This document shows, one piece after another, positions 23,242-34,711 of a stretch of 64,000 bases of DNA. A model generated the notes under the pieces. The model made no database searches, was not told the origin of the DNA, and worked only from the letters and a program-made list of their open reading frames with translations. Source of the stretch: Salvator merianae. Its lineage: Eukaryota > Chordata > Lepidosauria > Squamata > Teiidae. Made by a program: the position numbers and the translations under genes. Where the stretch lies: contig QVOM02000049.1 in assembly GCA_003586115.2 (NCBI GenBank), forward strand, positions 19,552,273 through 19,616,272, given 5' to 3'. Each line of letters begins with the position of its first letter. Within the stretch, counting starts at the first letter, position 1.

Positions 23242-23699
23242 GGGTGTGATCAGAGATTTTTTTTGGTAGCCCCTTTAAAAAAAAAAGCATCCCTTCTGTA
23301 AATGAACATTAATCAGGCATTCAAACAGTTAAAAAAATAAGCCTACCTCACTTCAGTGTTCTTTGCTTTGAAGTCTGGCAACACCTTCCTTGACAACAGG
23401 TGCTTGCCACTGATTGGCCACTCATCTGCTTGACTTTCTGTGGACCTAGTTAGTCGCTCACTGGCAACATTTGTTCCCATGCTGTGATTGGCTACATTTC
23501 CCTCCTCTGCACTTGTGAAGCTCCTCACCCAATGAGACTAAAAAAAGTGAGTTGCTCTTGGTGTTATTTTACCCAGTATGACAGAGACACCTATTCTCAG
23601 GCTTGAAGACGAGGCAATGCAATTTTAGGGGTTTTATGTCTGTTCTTACAGCTTCAAATTTGCCCAGAGGGAATCTCATTAAGGTGTCTGATCATACCT
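23242..23699 (+). mobile_element. 458-bp inverted-repeat transposon, TSD TAT
   Basis: The left end GGGTGTGATCAGAG pairs with the right end GTCTGATCATACCT. TAT occurs on both sides (23239-23241 and 23700-23702). The body shares gtgattggctacattt with the truncated copy at 10960. No transposase frame. Confidence 0.82.
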
Positions 23700-23884
23700 T
23701 ATAATTCTTATTAACCTTAGCCATGATTTTTTATGAGGCCATCTTGTCCACTGCTTAAAGAAATTATTCTCAATTAATCAATTAACTCCACATACAAGTA
23801 AACAGGAAATAGCGTACCTGATTTGCTTTTATATGATGTGCACCAAAGATGCATGCCCTCCTATGTAAGAAAGGGGAAAAGCCT

Positions 23885-23980
23885 GCTTTGTGCCTGTAAC
23901 AATATCTGCAGCTTTTATAAACACTGCTTTGAGATTTTTAAAAAAGAAAAGTGGTATATAAATGTCTTAATATTATAAAG
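23885..23980 (+). mobile_element. LINE 3' tail
   Basis: aacactgctttgagattttt followed by gtggtatataaatgt is the plus-strand form of the tail family seen inverted at 620. Confidence 0.55.
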
Positions 23981-24027
23981 TTGGTCAAACCAGATTAAAA
24001 TCTGTGAAACTTGTTTATACATTCTAA

Positions 24028-24487
24028 GGCTCTTTCCACACTACCCATTGTTCTGCACAAGGAAAGGGTACAAGGTTGCAGGATAGCAGAAACACACACA
24101 CACACCTCCTAGCATGCTTTGTTTGCACTGGACAGAGCAGGAGGAGACTAGGATAGGGCACCACTATGATGAGTTCTACCAGCAAGCCACTGAATACATG
24201 TGGGAGGTTGATGGGGGGCTTTTTTGTGGCACAACAGAAAGCACTGCTGGAAGTAGACAAGCCCATGAAAAGAGCGTGTCTAGGAACTCAAAGGCTGGAA
24301 ATATTTTTCCCCAAACTTCAAAAGCCCACCTTTCAGAACCAGCAGCCAGGGCTGGACCAAGCCAGGCCATCCCAATGCAGACAGCCCTATCCCAAAGCAG
24401 CAGCAACCCATCCCAATGTGGGAGAGGCTGCCTATCTCTGATCAGAGCATCCTGCTCCAATCTGGGATGGAAGGTGCAGAAACAGCC
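24028..24487 (+). mobile_element. 460-bp inverted-repeat transposon, TSD TAA
   Basis: The left end GGCTCTTTCCACAC pairs with the right end GGTGCAGAAACAGCC; TAA at 24025-24027 and 24488-24490. The right half (ccagggctggacc, caggccatcccaatgcagac) resembles the ~500-bp family. It contains a short (AC)n. Open frames on both strands here are by-products of its base composition. Confidence 0.85.
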
Positions 24488-24975
24488 TAAGTGCACTAGC
24501 TGGGGTTTGGAAGCCATTTCCTATTGACAGCATCACTTTAAAGCATCTCCCCATTCATTTAGAAATAAATTACTCGGTTGGATACAGATTAAAGGTGTGC
24601 CAACTGTTCTTAAAATTTACTGGAAACAACCTCAAAACAGAGAAGCCCTTATCTGACTGCACATAGCTCAGTTTTGCATCTCCGAGCCCTCTGGAACTTA
24701 TAGTGTGGGGCAAAGTTCCATCGTGCTGCATGATGACATCACTGCTTGGCAACATGCTTTTTAGGGCATGTTAGAACTTTGCAAGACCTATGCCAGGGCC
24801 CAGAGCATTTCCCATCATAGAAGCCCAGTAAAGGTGTGCTAGCGCATTTAAATAGCATCCTCTATTGAAAGGCTATTTGGCTGTTTTCAAGCAAGTTGAA
24901 ACAATGTTTTGCACACCTATCTTATGCAACCATTAAAATAGAGTTTTTCACACAGGAGATGTCAGCACACATTAT

Positions 24976-25383
24976 GGGCCTGTTCTCACTTTGGCCTAGC
25001 AGGTGTCAAGCAACATTGCTATCTGTATGCTTCTGCACTTTGTGGAGGCTCAAGCAGCTGGGAGTGGGCTACAGCTGCTCCTGATTGCAACTACCTGTGG
25101 AGCACAAATTTGTCTACAACCTTACTGAGACGTGATAGTTACCTTCCAGTAAGGTGCTTCCGCACTTACCTGAGCACATGATGACCAGGCCAGTGCGACA
25201 AACCAATTGCACTGGCATGATCAGCTGATTGTGCCTGCATGCACTTGCATACTGTATGCCCCTACCAGTCACCATCGCAGTAGCCAGATGCTTCCCAGGC
25301 ACTGCCATGGTCAGGATCAGGCACAGCTACCACTATTCACAATGTGAACACCAGTATCCTGTTTCCCATAAGTAACAAGGGCC
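24976..25383. mobile_element. Inverted-repeat transposon, first part of a composite block
   Basis: Begins GGGCCTGTTCTCACTTTGGCC after TAT. Internal blocks (gcttctgcactttgtggagg, tacagctgctcc, tgtggagcac) are shared with 60150-60456. Another start-like sequence (gtgcttccgcacttacctga) at 25152 suggests a second element inserted here. Right boundary approximate. Confidence 0.6.
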
Positions 25384-25399
25384 ACACAGTGCAGACAAT

Positions 25400-26295
25400 G
25401 GGCCTTTTCGCACTTGATAGTAGCAAGCATGAGACATGCTTGCTAGTCAAGTGTGTTCGCACCAGAAGACGGCTGTAGCAACCTGCACCAGACCTCATCC
25501 GCTGCCAATCGCCACTACCACTGGTGAAGAAAATAGGTGTCTGAATCCTCACCTGAAGCTCAAAGTGAGCTTCAGGTGAGGATTCGTTCACACTTACCTT
25601 CTCCACGGCCATCTTCTGGGCAATTAGCCCACCCATCACGCATGCGTGATCTCGTGATCACGCATGCATGATGGACACTGGGGCCTACCCCTGATTGGGG
25701 TGATCAGGCTGCCCCAATCAGGCTGGGTGGGCCCAATTGGGGCACCACGAGCCTGATCAGGAAGGCCTGATCATGCTACGGGGAGGGCCCCAGTGAGCAT
25801 GCGTGATCTGTGTCATGCATGCGCACTGCATGGGGCTCACGATCACTATGGCAGTGGCCTGACGCTTGCAGGCTGCAGCAGCAGCAAGCATCCTTCACGT
25901 CCACAATCGGACACCAAAACGCCGGATGGGGCTGTGCTGCACCCCATCCAGCATTCCAGGCCCAATCGCAGCAGCGTTAGCTCGACTGGGGCCCGCATGA
26001 AGGGGTAGGCCCCATTGCCCACCATGCATGCACAAAGGCACACATGGAGCTGCAGTCGGTCACCATGGCAGCAGCTGGACACCTGCCAGCTGCTGTCATG
26101 GTGAGGATCAGGTACGGCTACCAGCATTCGCACCTGCAAATGCCAGTAGCCTGTAGCTGGCTTAAGGTAAGTCTTTAGACCCCATCATGCACGATGGGGT
26201 CTGTTCCACCCTAGAATGGGTTAATTTGCCCATTCTAGTGTGGGAAGTGTGATCAGGCCCACTGTCTCTGCTGCATGGTAAGTGTGAAAATGCCC
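25400..26295. mobile_element. ~896-bp inverted-repeat transposon block
   Basis: The left end GGGCCTTTTCGCACTT pairs with the right end AGTGTGAAAATGCCC. G+C-richer than its surroundings, with several internal palindromes (catgcgtgatc/gatcacgcatg at 25642, and a perfect 20-bp-arm hairpin at 25543). An inner pair of cacttacc/ggtaagt sequences (near 25590 and 26165) suggests one element nested in another. No transposase. Confidence 0.65.
25543..25585. repeat. Perfect hairpin, 20-bp arms, 3-nt loop
   Basis: GAATCCTCACCTGAAGCTCA (25543-25562), loop AAG, then the exact reverse complement (25566-25585). No mismatch in 20 pairs. Confidence 0.98.
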
Positions 26296-26841
26296 TATAT
26301 GTTAGCAGAATCCTGAGCTCAAGATCACTTTCTACCTATATAAAGTGGGGGGGTGGTTCAGCTAGGAAAAATGTCTGCTATCAACCTTTTATCTTTTTTT
26401 CTGATTTCATCTGAACTTATGGTCAGGAGTCATTTGAAAATTTCTACCTTTTCATCCCTTTCACCTTTTATATCTTTCATGCCACCAGAGGCCTGGCTTC
26501 TTTCCAGCGCATTTTTGGAATCCCCCTGTGTTGTTTTTAGAGGCAAATAAGAACAACCCACTACATATATGTATGTGTTGCCCCACCATAGAAACACAAA
26601 TTCTGCAGTCTCAAGCCAAATCTAAAATACATTCATCTCTGGTCATGTCATGACCCCTTCCAAGTCAAGGGGAGAAAAAATCAGAGTTGGGCATTTACAT
26701 AACGGAGGACCCCAGTACTACCCTCAGGTGGGGACAGAGAGTATTGACTTCAGAACAGGATTTCCCACTCTAAAGTATCTGTGCCCTATTAATTCATACC
26801 ATAACCAACTGCAATGGAGCTTGAAAATCAGTATTTCCACA
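26296..26841. other. Unassigned non-coding sequence
   Basis: No family recognised. Confidence 0.5.
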
Positions 26842-27590
26842 CATAAGAACATAAAGAGGAGCCCTGCTGGATCAGGCCACAGCCCATCTAGTCCATAGGA
26901 GAGTTTGGACCTGTCTCACACAGTGGTCACCAATTGCTTCTGGGCATTTTCAAGCAGAATATAAAGGCAAAATCTTCACATGATCTCAACTCCCTGAAAA
27001 TGGCCTTTAGAAGCATCCTGCCTGCCTCTCTACCCTGGAGGCAGTACCTAGGCATCATTTCTAATAGCCACTGAATACACCTGACCTCCACAAATCTGTC
27101 CAATCTATCCAGAATGATTGCTGTCACCACTTTTCCCAGTAGTAAATTCATAGACCAATGACTCTCTGGGTGAAAAAATACTTCTCCTTGTCGGTCCTAA
27201 CTCTCCTACCCATCAACTTCATAGATTGCCCTCTGGCCCTAGTGTTCTGCGATAAAATATTTTTTCTCTATCCACCTTATCTATACCGTGCATGATTTCA
27301 ATCAGGTCCCCTCTTAAATGCCGCTTTTCAAGGCTGAAGAGGCGAAGGCATTGCAGCCTGATTTCGTAAGGAAAGTGTTCCAGCCCCTTGATCTTTCTGT
27401 CGCCCTTTTCTGCACCTTTTCCAGTCCCACAATATCCTTTCTGAGATAAGGTGACCAGAACTGTAGACAATATTCTGAGTGCAGTCTCACCATAGATTTA
27501 TAAAGAGGCAGAATGTCACTTGCCAACTTCCCTAATTTGCTTTTTTCACTGCCGCTGCACACTGGGTCGACACCTTCATTGAGCACACAG
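26842..27590 (-). mobile_element. CR1-type LINE, long 3' fragment (minus strand)
   Basis: The 3' end at 26842 (minus-strand tttatgttcttatgtg) is followed upstream by the same 3' UTR as 18673 and then ORF2 coding. About 750 bp, 5'-truncated near 27590. Confidence 0.9.
27219..27586 (-). pseudogene. CR1 ORF2 C-terminus, frameshifted
   Basis: One frame gives ILPLYKSMVRLHSEYCLQFW, then YLRKDIVGLEKVQKRATE. The second gives IKGLEHFPYEIRLQCLRLFS, then LEKRHLRGDLIEIMHG. Together these are the CR1 C-terminal block in a better-preserved form than at 19099. A frameshift separates them. Confidence 0.87.
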
Positions 27591-27795
27591 GCACAAGCAG
27601 CATCAAGCTAATTCCGGCTCAGCCATGTAAACGGTCTTTCCCATTGGCCAGGCTATATCAGCAGCAACTCATCCCTCAATTTGTCTTGAAGGGGGAAACA
27701 TCAGAGTACAGCCTATTCTCTAACAGAGGTGAATAGTTTATATATTTAACAGGATATAATATCAGCCATAATGCAGGTGTTTATGTGCTCACTAT

Positions 27796-27915
27796 CAGAG
27801 GCAGCCGGCAGCTTTAACCCTAGGTGTTCGCGCCCCGCGTGAAACGTGTCATGCCCGTTCACTGGGCCTCCAGGCCTCCATATTGCCCCACTCTCCACCA
27901 AATGGTCCCAGGCCG
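27796..27915. mobile_element. hAT foldback element, left half only
   Basis: CAGAGGCAGCCGGCAGCTTTAA, then ggtgttcgcgccccgcg and gggcctccaggcctccata, match the left half of 46639-46843. The right half and terminus are missing. Confidence 0.7.
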
Positions 27916-28329
27916 GGTCACGGCACTCTGTAACAAACAATAGTAATAAAAAACTGGACCAAAATACATTACAATATAACCCACGTACCCCAGCAGGACT
28001 ACATTCCAGATGAGCGAAGAGACCAGGAGTCAGCTGGAGGTTGGTACAAGTAAATGTGCCATGCTAGAAATATCCAGAAGTGTTTGATGCTCTGTCCTTG
28101 GGCCAGTTTGGGGGGAGGGGGGGCATGTCACCCATCTGCATTCTGCCCTAGTCTACACTGCATCCTGTTCTATTTTTTCTTGTGGGAGTGTGGGTTTTCC
28201 TCTGACTTCTCTGAGTTGGGCCTCATAAGCAGGTCTCTCTTTGCCACAGTAGCTACTTGGACCTTTAGCCTAGTTATATCAACAGGGCTATACTACTCCA
28301 TCCCATCCCCTGCTCATGAAACTAAGTCT

Positions 28330-28745
28330 GCCTTCTAATGGCAGAGCAAACTCATGGGACAAATCCAGGCAAGGGTGTTGCAGGTATTTCCTGGTATTCC
28401 GATAGCAAGAAATACCTAGAAATGCACAAGCACTGACCCTAGCACTTGCACAACAGATATTTTCTGCCCAGTTTCACCCCCTTGCTTGAACAGTGGACAT
28501 TTTCAGAAGATGGATCCTGGTAGCAAGCACCAGATAAATTAAGAAATACTGCTGTGTAGGAAAACCCCGGTTGGGTGTTCTTTTTGCTACAATAGCAGTA
28601 TTCTGGGATTTCACCCCTATATCCTGGGGCTATGCTGGGATTGTCACAGATACGTGTGGCATTCCCAATATAGTGTCAGGATACCTTCAGGTTTTAGGCT
28701 CTGCCTGGATGCATCTTAAGGCTTCTTATCTCTTCAGAATACTTA
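28330..28745. mobile_element. Dispersed repeat with an AGGTATTTC hairpin core, copy 1
   Basis: Core hairpin caggtatttcc ... aagaaatacct at 28381-28418. The right part (ggaaaacccc, gttctttttgct, gggctatgctgggattg, cacagatacgtgtggcatt) aligns with 34200-34390 and partly with 38960-39015. Boundaries are approximate; probably an old DNA transposon. Confidence 0.5.
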
Positions 28746-30791
28746 GGATATCATGACATCATCCATCTTGGATGTCTTATAAATTGCAGCTCTTTCCAGC
28801 CCTCTGCTTGTGTTTCTCATTCTACTGATATGCAATCTTCTGTCACATTCAGCTTTCAACCTCCAGTTTTGCAGACAGTGGCTTAGAGTGTTGCTCTGTA
28901 CTAAATCCATAGTTTTACACTGGTTGATTCAAGCTCCCACAGAACACCCTTCTTCTTGTGCAGCCTATCACTTAATTTCTCATTTTGGCTTGCCCTTTCA
29001 TCTACACAATTTCCACTTAAGTTCAATAAAAGCATTTACACACTTTTGTGAGAGAAAGTTTGGAGGGATCAAAACATCATATATACTATAAGAAAATAGC
29101 AAATAATCAGATTTCAAACATGCCATATTTACATATTGGGGAATTAAACTGCATTCCTTCTGAATCAAGATAGCAGATTTTTATTAACTTAGAAATGCCA
29201 GGATGGCTGTGTTTTGATCTGGACTGCTTTGTCACTGTGATTATTTTGCATACATAGAAGGTCTGATATAATTATCAACATCTCTATTCATTGCATTTCA
29301 TTTTTGCTTGACTTCATCACATAATTTTGTTCTTCAACCCAATCTCTTATACATACACATTATTATATTCCATGCATCTGATAAAGCAGACTTTGAAGTG
29401 CTGCATGACTTTCCTGCTGTTCTAAGTATCTAATATGGCTGCCCTGGAGATCATTCATTGATGACACAGACACTGTCCAATCAGGTGCAAATGACAAGTC
29501 ATACAACAACCCTCTTGTACAGATCAAATGAACCTGCCAACACCTTGCTGGAGGGAGATTGCACTTATCCAGTGGCCTCAGTTGCCATGCAAGCACTGTA
29601 CCCCTCACAGCAACTGGAGGACTATGAGAGAAATGGCTCATGAGCTGTAACCAAAGGTTTGTGGGTTACACTAATTTCTCACAATGAGAATAAACTATGT
29701 GCAGCTTGACTTTATCCCTTGATATCTTAGCTATGTAAAATTTCAGTGCTACCACCTTTCTTTGTTGCTAATAGAAAGGTCTAAAGGACACCATTTCCTG
29801 ATATCCCCTTTCTCTTAGGCGGTCTGAAAAATAACAGAGAGTTAACATATTTATCCCTGGCTGGATGGTGTTTTTCCTTTTTTTAGGTTGATTCTTCAGA
29901 GGAGCATATATACTGTATCATGTTAGCATATATGTCTCAATGTGGGGTTTTTTTTCAAAAAAAAAGGGAAAAGAAAGGAAAAAGAACGAGGGGAAATCAT
30001 TCTGTTTCAAATAATGAGTATGTGCACCTTTTTGCCTCAGGCCTTCATACACAATTTAGCCAGAAAGCCAGGGCAGATCATGATTTAGCTTTTGACATCT
30101 CCTGCCTTCAGGCCAGCAGAGACTAATACAGATTTCTGACTCTGAGCACACCACAGGAAAAAAAAAGTGAGGGAGAGAGGCCTTTTATTGACTAAATGAT
30201 AAAGAGGTTTGTAATGATAAATAACAGTCATTTTATTGTGGAATTCCCCAGAAAAGATGCATTTTGCAGTGTCTGGAGTAGTCAACAAGCCAACACTGGT
30301 TCCCCGTGGATCAGAACCCGTTAAGCTCCTTTCCTCCTACTCAAATTTGAAAGTTGCAAATTGCATAAGTCCCATTCTATTAAAACTGCATAAGCGTAAT
30401 ACATAATCATACAGGGCAGTTGGAATGGTGAGAAAGTCTCAAACCTCAGTTTCTTTTTCCGTCTGTCTAACAAAGTTAGCAGTATGTCAGTCGGCACCCA
30501 AACTGGGCAAACCTTTTGTTTCTCTCTGCCACCTTTGATCGATAGTTTAATTGTAGACTTGGGGAGCAATAATGGATAATTCAGCCTGAACCATCCTTTA
30601 CGCGCTATGTTGTCAAGAATGAAGCTTTCAAAATTAAACAAGAGTTGAGTAATATTATTAAATTTGTACAGCTCACATATAGTTACATTCCACTTACAAA
30701 TACTTTCTTGACAACTCATGAAGTTCAATAAATATCAGCTGAAGTAGGTCAAGAAGGGAGAAAGAAAAAAAAGATTTAAAAAGTTGACACT
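28746..30791. other. 2 kb of unassigned sequence
   Basis: Oligo-A/T runs near 29948 and 30160. No repeat family or gene recognised. Confidence 0.5.
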
Positions 30792-30971
30792 GGCCCTTTC
30801 TGCACTGGGCCTTATTCTGAATTATATCCCAAAGGAGGGTCCTTCCATCTGCATGTTAGTGCAGACTATGACAGGCTTCTGGGCAGGACCTGCCACAGTC
30901 TATACCAGCATATGGATTGCAGGTCCCTATTCTGGAATATAATCCAAAATAAGGCCAGTACAGAAATGGCC
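30792..30971. mobile_element. 180-bp MITE, copy 4, TSD ACT
   Basis: Full-length 180-bp form with GGCCCTTTCTGCACTGGGCC at the left and a matching right end; ACT at 30789-30791 and 30972-30974. Mirrored interior (gaattatatcc / ggaatataatcc). Confidence 0.93.
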
Positions 30972-31596
30972 ACTGATTACAGTATTTTCTGTAAGACTTT
31001 TCATTTACCTCAGAAGGAGTAAAATGGGAATATTTATTGGAACTTGACAGTTATGTTAACAGTGTTGGAAAAGTAGAAAAAACACAATAAATATCATAGG
31101 ATTAATCCAAATACCAATAAAATAAATTCTGTAGCTATGTACAGACATAACTTATACAAATATCCCATACCATGTTGCTATATGATGAGCTGGGTTGTTA
31201 AAAATTGTCATTTTTTTTCAGTCATAGGGCCATATCAAAAAGCATATCAAAAAGAAAAAGACAAAACAAACATAAAACTGATCATTACACAAATACAATA
31301 ACAAAGAGCAAGAAACAGAGTAATGCTATAATCATCAGTCCCCGTTCTGTGCACATAATAACACATACTGCTTCAAAGATGCTTTTCTAGAGCGGGCAGC
31401 CTTAGCAAGGAATAGAACAACCTGATGTGTCAATTGGGAATTCTCTCCCTGCAAAAGATAAAACAGTTTCTCATCTGCATAGCAGTAGGTCAAATATTTT
31501 AAGATAGGGTCTAGACACATTAGTCTTACTGTAGAGTACAGCTGACAATCAAAATACATGAGAGATTTTCAATAGCCGGCATACCACAGACACATA

Positions 31597-31713
31597 GGCT
31601 GCAACCAGATGTCACTAAGTTATTCTGCTAAATTTGGATATTCCAAAATAAAGCACAAATATTCTGGAATATCCAAATATAGCAGAATAAGTAAGCAACT
31701 TCTGGATGCAGCC
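31597..31713. mobile_element. 117-bp fully palindromic MITE, copy 1, TSD ATA
   Basis: GGCTGCAACCAGATG at the left and CTTCTGGATGCAGCC at the right; the symmetry continues inward (tattctgctaaatttggata / tatccaaatatagcagaata) to the centre. ATA at 31594-31596 and 31714-31716. It is inserted in the LINE coding region. Confidence 0.92.
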
Positions 31714-32360
31714 ATAATCTCTCATTGCAAGGCACATGGTGGAATCTCCCATGTTTCGCCACAGAATCAATTAATTCAAAGTGAGCATGAGTAAAATGTA
31801 CTTTAAATGATGGGATATATTAAGAACTAGATATTTTTTGAGCTGGAATGCCATTTTGCTATGGGCCAGACATTTGAGTGATTTGGAGCCGGAAAGGAGA
31901 GCAATGTCATTCTTTGCACTGATATCTCGTATACTTTGCTTAAAAATTTGTCTAACTAGGAGGCCAAAATACCCTAAATCTTGGAAAGAAAAATGCACAT
32001 TAAGAGATTGTGTTATATAGGGGAATAAGCCATGGTTAATCAGGTTCATGATTAAGCTGTTGGTTGAGGCACATCCTCAAGAGTCTGTTCTCAGCTACTG
32101 ATGATACACCCAACCAAAATTTGAAAATTTTAATCTTGATATGGCATTGGATAGCTGAAGCTCCTAGCTCAACTCTAACAGCAGATGCTGGAGTAGAGTT
32201 ATTAATACCCAAATGCCATCATAGAAAACATGATTGAGCTTGTGCCAAAGAAAAGACATTAGAATAGCTCCAAACTTCAGTTCATAAGTTAGCACTGAGA
32301 TAAGTTTGTTCTTTAGACCTTAAAAATAGACATCAATGACCCAGGGTATCTGTAGTAGAA

Positions 32361-32710
32361 TAGGGATATACATAAATGAAATTCGCACTTTTGATTTGCT
32401 GTTGAAGCTAAAATCCGTATTTTCACTTCATCAGCGAATCGCAATGTCAGAAAAGGAGTTTTTCATATTCATTTTCATGTTTTCACAGTGTTTTCCCCAT
32501 TGAAAATGCCTTTTCATGGGTTAAAAAGTCACAAAATGTATTGAATGAGTATTTAAATGAATACTCTGCTTTCATAAAAGAAGAGGCTGGTTCATTGTGA
32601 TTGAATGTCAAAAATGAAAAAAAGTGAAATTTTCGATTCAATTCTAATAGCCACAAATGTGAAATATTCGATCGAACGTTCAAATGCAAAATGAATTTTG
32701 CACATCTCTA
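32361..32710. mobile_element. 350-bp hAT-type MITE, degraded 8-bp TSD
   Basis: The left end TAGGGATATACATAAATG pairs with the right end TTTTGCACATCTCTA. Flanks tagtagaa and tagctgaa agree at 6 of 8 positions. Related in its termini to 15245-15673 but much more A+T-rich and older. It interrupts the LINE relic. Confidence 0.75.
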
Positions 32711-33199
32711 TAGCTGAACAATTGGTATAAGGAGTTCAAACCAGCAGAAGACCTCAAAAGACACCTACTCATTTGCAAGGACCTAGAGTCAGATTCTGCA
32801 AAAACAACATTTAACTAAGAATAGGAGCTGACTTGTTCTAAAGTATCACTATCAAGGGACCATTAATGCCTAGTTTTTCTTCCTTCTCAAAACTACCACC
32901 TTGGATTTAGTCTTATTTATGAACTCAGATTTGTTAAGTATAAGGTAAACTTCCTGAGAAGACTTCTCAAACCAGCCTGGGTCTGTGAAAGCAGAATTAT
33001 GTCATCTGCTTAGAGTAAAATATTGACATGCTTGTCAAGACTTTAGCCATGTGAACATCATTTACATACTTGTTAAGCTTCACATCTTTGACTCAGCACT
33101 TTGAAGAAGCACAGAACAGAGATGGGAGAGGCTCAAGCAGACAATTCAATAGATATTCCCCCTGAGCTGTAGATCCACCAGAATAGCCTCTATAGGTGA

Positions 33200-33600
33200 A
33201 GTCAACTCAGGTTCAGGTTCATCTGGATGTAGGTGAACTTTGAAGGAACCGATCCCAAACTACCGAAGGCTTTAAAGAAAATAGCCAATAGCCTAAGCTA
33301 TTCAGGTGACCAGAGAAGCTGACAAAGCTAAGCTCAGATACAATACACTCCAAGGATTTCACTCATACAGAAGCTAAAGTTTCAGAACCGTCTTCAAAAG
33401 CAGATCAAAACAGAGTGCCATGCAACAGTCCAGGCTTGAGGTAACGAGGTTGTGTATTGAGGCAGTGAAATCTGCCACATCCAGATAAGATTACAGCTGT
33501 CAAAATCAGTTTAAGCTGGCATGCGTTTGTCTCTTTTTTCCACGGCACCAGTACTACATAGTCCACAATATGTAGCATAAGGAAATCACACAATATCAGT
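33200..33600 (-). mobile_element. L2-like LINE fragment (minus strand)
   Basis: The minus-strand translation near 33500-33370 reads DVADFTASIHNLVTSSLDCC, then MALCFDLLLKTVLKL. This matches the L2-clade segment with the LVTSRLDYCNALY…LPLKT…KLQ pattern. Boundaries are approximate. Confidence 0.6.
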
Positions 33601-33944
33601 GAAGACTATCCTAGCTTTCGCACTAGAAGTTTTGGATGTGTCTCTAAATATGTTGTGCCAATACTCTGCAGATTACAAAATATAACCAGGGTAAAAGGAA
33701 GACAGCAAGCTACAATTAGTGTTATCCCTCCTTACTGAAGCTATGTGCAAGTTTCCAGCTTGCACATATCAACAAATATGACTCTCTGTTAAAGAGCAAG
33801 GAACGAATGTGCGATAAACCTTAATGGGCCACATATAGGATAGCTGTTGCATGCTCTGAGTAGTTGATATCTAAGACCTGGCTTGATTAATCAACTATCT
33901 TGCATGTCTCAGTTTCCAAGTTTATTATTCTATCATTGACTGCC
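33601..33944. other. Unassigned non-coding sequence
   Basis: Nothing recognised. Confidence 0.5.
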
Positions 33945-34400
33945 TCCAGATGGTGAGAGGAAATTGCAAGTTCTTGTTTATATCCCACAATTGCCTCTCA
34001 TCGTCCCTGCCAAATGGCAGGACAAAATCATGGGGCAAGCTTGGGTCCTTACCTTGTCTGGACGCTTGCTCCCATGATGGCATGGTGCGTACTCCTGGGG
34101 ATTTCAATAGCGTGAAAAACCTGGAAGTGTGTGATCACCACCTTGCACATATCCGGTGACTATTTGCATGTGCAGTGGCTATTTTCAAGATGGCAGCTCC
34201 TGGAAGCAAATGTCCAGACAGCTAAGCCCATATCGTTGTTCCAGGAAAACCTGTGTTAGGAGTTCTTTTTCTCAGAAGAGCATTACCACAGGATTTTCTC
34301 TTTATATTCCAGGGCTATGTTGGGATTGCCACACATACATGTGGCAATCCAATAAAGCTCTGAGGTAATGCGACATTTTAAGCCCTGCCTTGATACAGCC
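33945..34400. mobile_element. AGGTATTTC-core dispersed repeat, copy 2
   Basis: The right half aligns with 28500-28730: gtggctattttcaagatgg, ggaaaacctg, agttctttttctc, gggctatgttgggattgcc, catgtggcaatcc, attttaagccctgcct. The core hairpin is degraded here (gggatttcaatagcgtgaaaaacct). Confidence 0.5.
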
Positions 34401-34711
34401 TTTATCTTGTTTTATCAATGCCTTGCATTTAGAACCATTTTGTTATTATTATCATCAATAGCATATTTATTGATTGCTTTTCATAGGAAAACACAAAGTT
34501 AAAAATATAAAACAAAGCATGTGTTCAGACTAAGTATTTCAGTTGCCTTCTGGGTGAATTTGTCCCTGGGAGGCCACACAGGAAATAAGAAAATTCAGCT
34601 TACGCCACCTCCAAGTGCCTTCAAGCCTGTAAATATATGCTCCTTCAACAGTCAGGAGAAAAGAGCTCTCGGGTAGCCTTATAGCTGAGCAGGGAGTACC
34701 TCCAATCAATC

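Larger units (their letters stand above)
31335..33030 (-). pseudogene. LINE ORF2 remnant (RT core to C-terminal Cys motif)
   Basis: Near 32993-33020 the minus strand encodes LL*ADDIIL, i.e. a YADD-type RT motif whose Tyr codon has become a stop. About 100 bp further, NKTKSKVVVLRRKKN is the segment that follows the catalytic motif in non-LTR RTs. Positions 32049-31771 keep a ~90-residue open block. At 31716-31560 a NERL-CxCG motif and a DCQLYSTVR segment form the C-terminal Cys block. Stops, frameshifts and two insertions make it non-functional. Confidence 0.7.
31195..33040 (-). mobile_element. Non-LTR retrotransposon (LINE) relic with two nested MITEs
   Basis: Read on the minus strand from 33040 down, the order is an RT catalytic-motif remnant, a KTKxKVVVL segment, a hAT MITE (32361-32710), a downstream coding block, a palindromic MITE (31597-31713), the C-terminal Cys-rich block and the 3' end. 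The collinear order across both insertions is what identifies the element. The clade is not clear to me; it is distinct from the BovB and CR1 copies here. Confidence 0.7.

Noticed and set aside
24114..24527. Overlapping open frames on both strands
   Set aside because: They lie inside the 24028-24487 transposon and are by-products of its G+C content.
30321..30728. 135-codon minus-strand open frame
   Set aside because: No family resemblance, no splice or promoter context, chance length.
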